Source: Gammaproteobacteria bacterium | GTDB lineage: Bacteria; Pseudomonadota; Gammaproteobacteria; Pseudomonadales; Pseudohongiellaceae | Assembly: GCA_009692305.1 (NCBI GenBank) | Contig: SHZK01000013.1 | Coordinates: 1-64,000 of the forward strand | Reading direction: 5' to 3' | Length of the DNA stretch: 64,000 nucleotides | In this document: positions 58,416 through 64,000 of the stretch, piece after piece | How positions within the stretch are numbered: position 1 is the stretch's first letter | Layout of the letters: each line of letters starts with the position of its first letter | Notes under the pieces: model-generated | Told to the model about the DNA's origin: nothing | The model's database searches: none | Seen by the model: only the letters and a program-made list of their open reading frames with translations | Translations under genes and position numbers: made by a program

Positions 58416-59594
58416 CTATTTGGTGAGTAATGTCATGGCTTCTTCCAAGCCTTTGACTGAAAGCGGGAACATTCTATCCTCTAGCAATTCGCGCACGATC
58501 TCGATGGAGTAACTGTGCTGCCAGTATTCTTTTGCGGTTGGATTTATCCAAACCAGGTGATCATAAGCGTCAGCTATGCGCTTAATCCACGTCGCACCAG
58601 ACTCTTCGTTATAATGCTCAATACTGCCACCAATATGACTCACTTCGTATGGTGCCATGGTCGCGTCGCCTACAAAAATTATTTTATAATCCTTACTGTA
58701 CTTGTTGATAATATCCATCGTGGAAGTTGTTTCAGCATGCCGACGAAGGCTTTTTGTCCAGACTGACTCATACAAGAAATTGTGAAAATAAAAATACTTC
58801 AAATGTTTGAATTCAGATCTGGCTGCAGAAAATAATTCCTCACACAATTTCACATGCGGATCCATCGAGCCGCCCACGTCGAAAAACAACAAGACCTTCA
58901 CGGCATTGTGCCGCTCCGGCACCATCTTAATATCCAGCATTCCTGCGTTACGCGCAGTGGATCTGATGGTGTCATCAATATCCAGCTCCTCAGCTGCCCC
59001 GGTGCGAGCAAATTTACGCAACCGGCGTAACGCCATCTTGATATTGCGCGTACCTATTTCAACAGAATCATCGAGATCGCGGTAATTGCGCTTGTCCCAG
59101 ACTTTAACGGCCCGTGAGTTGCGCCCTCCTTCCTGTCCGATCCTGATGCCTTCCGGATTGTAGCCGTACGCACCAAATGGAGAGGTACCACCGGTGCCAA
59201 TCCACTTGTTACCACCTTGATGGCGCTTTTTTTGCTCTTCCATGCGTTTGCGGAATTCTTCCAGCAATTTTTCGAGACCACCAAGCGCGGCAATTTTGGC
59301 TTTTTCTTCATCTGAAAGCATGGACTCGATTTGCTTGCGCAGCCAATCGTCAGGAATCTGGTAAAGCGACAGGTCGTCCAGGGCCGTGACATTTTCGAAA
59401 TACTTTGCGAATGCCTTATCGAACTTGTCGAAATTTTTTTCATCCTTTACCAGGCAGATTCTGGCCAGGTAGTAGAAATCATCGACATTGGCGAAAATAA
59501 TATTTTGCTTGAGGCATTCCAGCAATGTGAACAACTCGGTGAACGAGACCGGTAACTTCTCGCTCTTCAAAGTCATGAAGAAATTTATCAGCAT
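58416..59594 (-). CDS. VWA-domain protein, partner of MoxR ATPase
   Basis: A 392-residue cytoplasmic-looking protein. The N-terminal half is helical, with a charged coiled stretch (about 100-140, KIAALGGLEKLLEEFRKRME). The C-terminal half is a von Willebrand A domain with a metal-ion-dependent adhesion site: DVGGSMDPH near residue 240 and the second Asp in IFVGDATMAP; the expected DxSxS is DxGxS here. Together with the AAA+ gene 15 bases upstream it forms a MoxR-VWA pair, a type of chaperone used to assemble or activate cofactor-containing or membrane complexes. The client is unknown. ATG 59594 is used. Confidence 0.88.
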   Translation of the reverse strand: MLINFFMTLKSEKLPVSFTELFTLLECLKQNIIFANVDDFYYLARICLVKDEKNFDKFDKAFAKYFENVTALDDLSLYQIPDDWLRKQIESMLSDEEKAKIAALGGLEKLLEEFRKRMEEQKKRHQGGNKWIGTGGTSPFGAYGYNPEGIRIGQEGGRNSRAVKVWDKRNYRDLDDSVEIGTRNIKMALRRLRKFARTGAAEELDIDDTIRSTARNAGMLDIKMVPERHNAVKVLLFFDVGGSMDPHVKLCEELFSAARSEFKHLKYFYFHNFLYESVWTKSLRRHAETTSTMDIINKYSKDYKIIFVGDATMAPYEVSHIGGSIEHYNEESGATWIKRIADAYDHLVWINPTAKEYWQHSYSIEIVRELLEDRMFPLSVKGLEEAMTLLTK

Positions 59595-59609
59595 GCTGAT
59601 TGTTACCTG

Positions 59610-60452
59610 CTATCTGCTGGCTCTATGCATAAATGCCAGTTTTTCGAGCAAGTGAACGTCCTGCTCGTTCTTTATCAGTGCACCATATAACGGCGGGATA
59701 GCTTTTTTTGCATCATGATTCTTGAGCACATCTTCGGGAAGGTCATCCGCCATCAACAATTTTAGCCAATCAATCAGCTCAGAGGTTGAGGGTTTCTTCT
59801 TCAGCCCGGGAATTTTCCGCACGTTGAAAAAAATATCCATTGCCTGACTTACCAGTTCCTGCTTGATGTTGGGATAGTGTACGTCGACAATTTTTTCCAT
59901 AGTAACGGTGTCAGGAAATTCGATGTAATGGAAAAAGCAGCGCCGCAGAAAGGCATCGGGCAATTCTTTTTCATTGTTGCTGGTAATGATTACTATGGGG
60001 CGCTTTACCGCTTTGATAATCTGTTTTGTCTCATAAACATAGAATTCCATTTTGTCGAGCTCAAGCAATAAATCATTGGGAAACTCTATATCTGCTTTGT
60101 CAATCTCATCGATAAGCAGGACGGTCTGTTGCTCGGATCTGAATGCCTCCCAGATCTTGCCTTTAATAATATAATTCGAAATATCGCGAACCTTGTCCTC
60201 ACCAAGCTGCGAATCTCGCAGTCGGGACACAGCATCGTATTCGTACAATCCTTGCTGGGCTTTGGTTGTAGACTTTATGTGCCATTGAATGAGAGGCAGA
60301 TTTAGTGCCAGTGCAATTTGTTCCGCCAACATGGTCTTGCCGGTTCCCGGCTCACCCTTGATCAGCAACGGTTTCTGCAATTTGATTGCGGCATTGACGG
60401 CGAGTTGCAACTCAGTTGTAGCGACGTAATCCTCGGTACCGGTAAAATTCAT
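59610..60452 (-). CDS. MoxR-family AAA+ ATPase
   Basis: A 280-residue AAA+ protein with Walker A IKGEPGTGKTML (residues 31-42), Walker B TVLLIDEIDKADIEFPNDLL, sensor 1 IVITSNNEKELPDAFLRRCF and the arginine finger of the same block, followed by a helical lid domain. It is a little shorter than most MoxR (about 300). It lies 15 bases upstream of the VWA gene on the same strand, so the two are surely one transcription unit. MoxR proteins act as chaperones in the maturation of dehydrogenases or other complexes. Confidence 0.93.
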   Translation of the reverse strand: MNFTGTEDYVATTELQLAVNAAIKLQKPLLIKGEPGTGKTMLAEQIALALNLPLIQWHIKSTTKAQQGLYEYDAVSRLRDSQLGEDKVRDISNYIIKGKIWEAFRSEQQTVLLIDEIDKADIEFPNDLLLELDKMEFYVYETKQIIKAVKRPIVIITSNNEKELPDAFLRRCFFHYIEFPDTVTMEKIVDVHYPNIKQELVSQAMDIFFNVRKIPGLKKKPSTSELIDWLKLLMADDLPEDVLKNHDAKKAIPPLYGALIKNEQDVHLLEKLAFMHRASR

Positions 60453-60536
60453 TGAACTATTCCACTGCGATTTTTATGATGCGGTATTGTAAACAGCGAC
60501 CTTTGATTAATACAGAAAAACCGGCCCGTGCCGGAA

Positions 60537-61292
60537 TCAGGCATGGCTATCAAGTTTCGTTGCGAAGATCAGCTGCATGAACGAATTTTGCGAGAAGTTT
60601 GGCAGAGTTCTCGAATACTTGGCGCTGGACTCGACGAAAAATCGACCGCGTTCAGTAATATACCACCTGACGCCCTTGCGACTGCCAATCTTGTCCGCGA
60701 GTGACTTCAGCGTCAGGAAACTCAATGTTTTCATCATCGTGGATTCATCGGTATCTGCTTCGCGACAAAGGCCAGGCAACGACCGATATATAAATCGACC
60801 GCAACCAAGTGTCTTCAATACCTTTGAAGAAGTTGAATCGAGTTCTGCAGGATTTACGTGCTCGACCCTCGTAGCTGGCGCCAGACTGTCATCTTCAGTT
60901 TTGGTATCAATCAAAGGCAACAGCTCTTCCTGCAATTGTCGTAATTGATATTGGAGAAGTTCGACCTTATCCCGAGTCGCGCGCGTCTCAGCGAGGACAT
61001 GCTCAGACAGGTTCACCATCAGAAAGCGGGGAGAGATTGCGACTGCGAGACAGATGGCGAGATAGTTGAGCAAGCGTGCCGGATCGCCTTCGCTATCGAC
61101 GATCAAGCTGCTGCCAAACAGGCTGAGAATAAAAGGTACGAGGAAGGTCATCAGTATGCCGAGCATGATACAGCGACGCATAACGGCCAAATCGGCGATT
61201 TGCTTGGTGGCAAACGTGTAGTAATTGATGATGCCGCCTGCAGCGCCTACCAACAGCATACTAAATACCAGTGAACTGAAATGACCAGACAT
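60537..61292 (-). CDS. Three-helix membrane protein with winged-helix-like C-terminus (YEATS-associated-helix type)
   Basis: A 251-residue protein. Three hydrophobic segments at about 9-28, 38-60 and 72-92 are followed by a coiled coil (about 103-130, DKVELLQYQLRQLQEELLPL), an acidic linker and a C-terminal domain (about 155-225) ending in SRKGVRWYITERGRFFVE, which looks like the wing of a winged-helix domain. To me it resembles the proteins annotated in pseudomonads as YEATS-associated helix-containing; this is memory of the family and was not searched. AGGAG precedes ATG 61292. It lies 84 bases upstream of moxR, same strand. A signalling or regulatory role at the membrane is inferred only. 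Confidence 0.6.
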   Translation of the reverse strand: MSGHFSSLVFSMLLVGAAGGIINYYTFATKQIADLAVMRRCIMLGILMTFLVPFILSLFGSSLIVDSEGDPARLLNYLAICLAVAISPRFLMVNLSEHVLAETRATRDKVELLQYQLRQLQEELLPLIDTKTEDDSLAPATRVEHVNPAELDSTSSKVLKTLGCGRFIYRSLPGLCREADTDESTMMKTLSFLTLKSLADKIGSRKGVRWYITERGRFFVESSAKYSRTLPNFSQNSFMQLIFATKLDSHA

Positions 61293-61422
61293 AGGCTACT
61301 CCTGAAACTAAGCTATTGTTTTATTGACTCTTTTAGAAAAAATTGAGGGTCAGGGGGCACGATTCAAGCAGAAAATGCGCACGGGGGGAAGACACGGACT
61401 GGCTTTGTTTCGAAGTGGACTC

Positions 61423-61794
61423 TTAGTTTTTAGTCGCAACTGGTTGTTTTTTAATAATTTTACGGCCAATTTTTACCGAAATCACATACCACACCGAGGC
61501 CACAACGAACGCCAGCAGCACCGCCAGCACCAGTGGCACCAGTGCTCGCACAGCCGCTGTCCCGCCAATTGTTATCGCATCCAGCATAGCTACCATTAGT
61601 GCCGGTGCCAGCACCGTGCTTTGCTGGTTGGCGTACCAGGGGGTCAGGGCAACTGCCAGCATGCCGCCGCGCAGTAAATGGCTTAGCCACTTGTGACTTT
61701 TGAAACGTGTGATGCGCCAGAACACGACGAAAAAAGCGGCGCTGGCCAGCAAATAAATGCTCCATAGCATCCAGTAATTGGTACCTGATTCCAT
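61423..61794 (-). CDS. Small conserved membrane protein next to ycgN
   Basis: A 123-residue protein with three to four hydrophobic helices (about 8-25, 42-52, 58-78 and 85-108) and a basic C-terminus (KIGRKIIKKQ). The segment GGMLAVALTPWYANQ is the kind of sequence seen in small proteins that accompany ycgN in pseudomonad genomes. The ATG shares one base with the ycgN stop (TAATG), so translation is coupled. Function unknown. Confidence 0.75.
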   Translation of the reverse strand: MESGTNYWMLWSIYLLASAAFFVVFWRITRFKSHKWLSHLLRGGMLAVALTPWYANQQSTVLAPALMVAMLDAITIGGTAAVRALVPLVLAVLLAFVVASVWYVISVKIGRKIIKKQPVATKN

Positions 61795-62243
61795 TATGCC
61801 TTCACCCAGCGGATGATGTGTTCCTCGTAGCCATCTGGATGTACATATTCCTCGGAGATTACTCGTTTACCAATACTGATTCCGGCCGCCTGCATCTTAT
61901 CCCTGGATCCCGCCACTAGCGGGTGCCAATCAAACAAGGGTTTTCCGTCGAAGCGCAATCGATAGGCACAAGTATCAGGCATCCAGTTTACCGTGCCAAT
62001 ATCCATTTGTTTCACATTAAAACAATCCGGTACCAGTTGCGTGCGTTCACCATAACATTTACAGCGACTGCTGCGCTCATCAAAGTAGCGGCATACTACG
62101 CGCGTAAACTGGATCTGTTCGCTCTCTGAATCTGTCAACTTCTTAAGGCAGCAACGGCCACAACCATCGCACAACGCTTCCCACTCAAGCTCGGTCAGGG
62201 CTTGGAGTGGCTTTTCCCAAAATTTTTCTTGCGTTGCAGACAT
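61794..62243 (-). CDS. ycgN: YcgN family cysteine-cluster protein (UPF0260)
   Basis: A 149-residue cytoplasmic protein with a cysteine-rich cluster near the N-terminus (ALCDGCGRCCLKKLTD) and further cysteines (VVCRYFDE, CKCYGE, DCFNV), the pattern of the UPF0260/zinc-or-iron-cluster family. The N-terminal FWEKPLQALTELEWEALC is diagnostic. It lies 19 bases downstream of rnd. Its biochemical role is not known. Confidence 0.92.
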   Translation of the reverse strand: MSATQEKFWEKPLQALTELEWEALCDGCGRCCLKKLTDSESEQIQFTRVVCRYFDERSSRCKCYGERTQLVPDCFNVKQMDIGTVNWMPDTCAYRLRFDGKPLFDWHPLVAGSRDKMQAAGISIGKRVISEEYVHPDGYEEHIIRWVKA

Positions 62244-62262
62244 ATCAATCTCTTGCCAATTG

Positions 62263-63444
62263 CTAGCTCGTCAGTATTGGCGTAAGCGCCGGTTCCAGCA
62301 ACGCCCGTCGCCAACCGCTAATCGTTGCCGGCCATTCGACTGCTCCTTCCTGAGCATATTCCTTGACCAATTCAACAATAATTTTCTTCCTGCCTATCAA
62401 CTCTGGCGCAATGGTCAAGTCCTGCGCGAGTTCCTGCACAATACGTTGACAGGCTTTCAGTTTATTACGGGAGTGAGCCGAGAGCGGATTGTTAAGCAAT
62501 TCCCGGTCGATGGTCATGGTCGGAGTCGATGCAGACGCCAGCAATTTTCCCAACTCGCTGCCGTAGCGATTCAGTATATGCTTGTCCACCCCTTCCAATA
62601 CCGATAATGTAGCAAGGTCAGAAGCTGTCCCGTTCACAGCTACGCCGTTGGCTAACCCAGCGGCGATCAGCATCAAGTCGGCGTCTTTGGCAATCCAGCT
62701 ACGTGGCTTGTTACGCCGCCTTGCTTCCTGTTCCCGCCAGACGCACAATTTTTGCAAATGTTTCAGCCCTAGGTCATGCAGGCGCCAGGCGTTATTGATG
62801 TTCGCGTAGCTGAATTGCCAATTGTCCGCAAGCTCAGATTGTGGAGCAACTACCAGCAAGTCCCTGCACTCTTCTTCAAACCAGCTAAAAATGCCTTTAG
62901 CTTTTAGTTGCGCCTCCATCAAATCGCGCAGCTCCAGCAAGTACAGCACGTCTGTTGCAGCATAAATTTTTTGCGTATCAGTCAGCGGTCGCTGCAACCA
63001 GTCCGAGCGCGTTTCGTCCTTCGGAATGTCAATTCCGAGTATGTCATGCACCAGCGCTTGGTAACTCAGACTAAAACCAAGTCCCAGGAATGCTGCCGCC
63101 AGCTGTGTATCAAACACCGCAGCTGGCACAGCATCAAGCGCGGTGTACATCAAATTCAAGTCTTCACTGCAAGAATGCAATACCAGGGTATGACTGGAGG
63201 ATCGCAAGAACTCACCAAGTAATCTGGAATCCTGCATCGGTAGTGGGTCTACCAAATAACATCCGCAATGGTCAGCGATCTGAAGCAGCCCCAGCAACGG
63301 ATAGAAAGTGTTGGTTCGCATGAATTCTGTATCGAGAGCAATGTGCTTACAGGCTGCAAGCTCACTATCCAGCGCTGCAAATGCTGCCGAGCTATCGATC
63401 AATTCTATCGCCGTTCCATCGGCGGTGCTTAATCCACTATGCAT
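62263..63444 (-). CDS. rnd: Ribonuclease D
   Basis: 3'-5' exoribonuclease that trims tRNA precursors. From ATG 63444 it has 393 residues: a DEDD exonuclease domain with the Asp-Glu pair in [16 protein letters not shown], the middle Asp in LHSCSEDLN and the last block DVLYLLELR, followed by HRDC domains ([20 protein letters not shown] and the C-terminal repeat). The frame is open to 63492, but that part overlaps recR. The start overlaps the recR stop by eight bases. Confidence 0.94.
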   Translation of the reverse strand: MHSGLSTADGTAIELIDSSAAFAALDSELAACKHIALDTEFMRTNTFYPLLGLLQIADHCGCYLVDPLPMQDSRLLGEFLRSSSHTLVLHSCSEDLNLMYTALDAVPAAVFDTQLAAAFLGLGFSLSYQALVHDILGIDIPKDETRSDWLQRPLTDTQKIYAATDVLYLLELRDLMEAQLKAKGIFSWFEEECRDLLVVAPQSELADNWQFSYANINNAWRLHDLGLKHLQKLCVWREQEARRRNKPRSWIAKDADLMLIAAGLANGVAVNGTASDLATLSVLEGVDKHILNRYGSELGKLLASASTPTMTIDRELLNNPLSAHSRNKLKACQRIVQELAQDLTIAPELIGRKKIIVELVKEYAQEGAVEWPATISGWRRALLEPALTPILTS

Positions 63445-64000
63445 TTTCCATTCTCTTGCGACCTGAAAATGCGTGCGTAAGTGTGCCGCCATCTACGAAT
63501 TCCAACTCCCCACCGACGGGAACACCGTGGGCTATACGGGAGACGATCACATCCAGACCTTGCAGCTGATCAGCGATGTAATATGCCGTAGCATCACCCT
63601 CAACGGTGGAGTTACAGGCCAGAATGACTTCCTCGATGACACCCTGTTGCACCTTTTCCAGCAATTGCGCAATCCCTAATTGTTCGGGACCAATGCCATC
63701 AATTGGCGACAGATGCCCCATTAATACAAAATACACTCCTCGAAAAAAATTCGATTGTTCTATGGCGAATACATCTGCCGGTGACTCAACAACGCAGCAA
63801 ATATTTTGACTACGCGAAGGGCTCGCGCAGATCCTGCACACTGGCTCTTCCGTGAGAGTGCGACACAGGGAACAATTGCCCACTTTATCCAGTGCTTGAA
63901 TCAGGGACTGACTCAGTTTTTGTCCGCCCGCTCGATTTCGCTCCAACAAGTGCAAGGTCATGCGTTGAGCTGATTTGGGACCGACACCAGGCAAGCAGCG
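63437..64000 (-). CDS. recR: Recombination protein RecR (5' end outside window)
   Basis: Works with RecF and RecO to load RecA on gapped DNA. The frame runs off the right edge; about 188 codons are visible, lacking roughly the first dozen. Present are the helix-hairpin-helix [12 protein letters not shown], the four-cysteine zinc finger [16 protein letters not shown], and the Toprim domain with [13 protein letters not shown] and the [16 protein letters not shown] block. It is followed by rnd with an eight-base overlap. Confidence 0.96.
   Translation of the reverse strand, partial: RCLPGVGPKSAQRMTLHLLERNRAGGQKLSQSLIQALDKVGNCSLCRTLTEEPVCRICASPSRSQNICCVVESPADVFAIEQSNFFRGVYFVLMGHLSPIDGIGPEQLGIAQLLEKVQQGVIEEVILACNSTVEGDATAYYIADQLQGLDVIVSRIAHGVPVGGELEFVDGGTLTHAFSGRKRMENA

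Overview
The window is chromosomal DNA of a gammaproteobacterium, and its gene order is of the Pseudomonas type. Three blocks show this: crcB-serS-cysG-tusE/B/C/D-yccA-tRNA-Ser; rluC/yceD-rpmF-plsX-fabD-fabG-acpP-fabF-pabC-mltG-tmk-holB-pilZ with no fabH between plsX and fabD; and gltA divergent from sdhCDAB-sucAB-lpdA-sucCD. A TtpC/ExbB2/ExbD2/TonB2-type energy-transducing operon fits a marine or aquatic gammaproteobacterium outside the genus Pseudomonas itself. I cannot name a species from sequence alone. Coding density is high, almost every gene is a housekeeping gene, and no prophage, CRISPR array or complete insertion sequence is visible.

Layout: 1-5489 holds a fluoride channel end, seryl-tRNA synthetase, siroheme synthase, the Tus sulfur relay for tRNA 2-thiouridine, a BI-1/YccA membrane protein and tRNA-Ser(UGA). 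5490-13890 is the least conserved part: the tail-specific protease Prc, a solitary tyrosine recombinase, modABC molybdate uptake, then a gene-poor stretch of about 0.9 kb with a 44-bp palindrome next to a truncated glutathione reductase. 13914-15711 has an AlkB-type dioxygenase and an L-2-hydroxyglutarate-oxidase-like gene with two frameshifts. 15764-26171 (minus strand) is the fatty acid/cell envelope/DNA replication block, in which pabC is frameshifted. 26309-29998 has convergent argS and htpG. 30129-35332 is a six-gene TonB2 system. 35777-46824 is the TCA cluster, with gltA divergent at 47287. 48604-51984 has tRNA-Ala(GGC), gltX, dusA and a TerB-like gene. 51990-64000 (minus strand) has mlaA, hrpA, fadD, a VWA/MoxR pair, a three-helix membrane protein with a C-terminal winged-helix-like domain, two small conserved genes (one is ycgN), rnd and the 5'-truncated recR.

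How the genes work together: the plsX-fab genes make acyl-ACP, FadD activates exogenous fatty acids and MlaA keeps outer-membrane lipid asymmetry. CysG makes siroheme, and TusBCDE passes sulfur towards MnmA. The sdh-suc-lpd-gltA genes encode five TCA cycle activities. The DUF3450-TtpC-ExbB2-ExbD2-TonB2-TPR operon would power TonB-dependent transporters.

No convincing new defence or mobile system was found. The observations most worth checking are the decayed locus around gor with its palindrome, the three single-base frameshifts in lhgO-like and pabC (real decay or homopolymer errors), the lone recombinase, and the VWA-MoxR-membrane regulator cluster.
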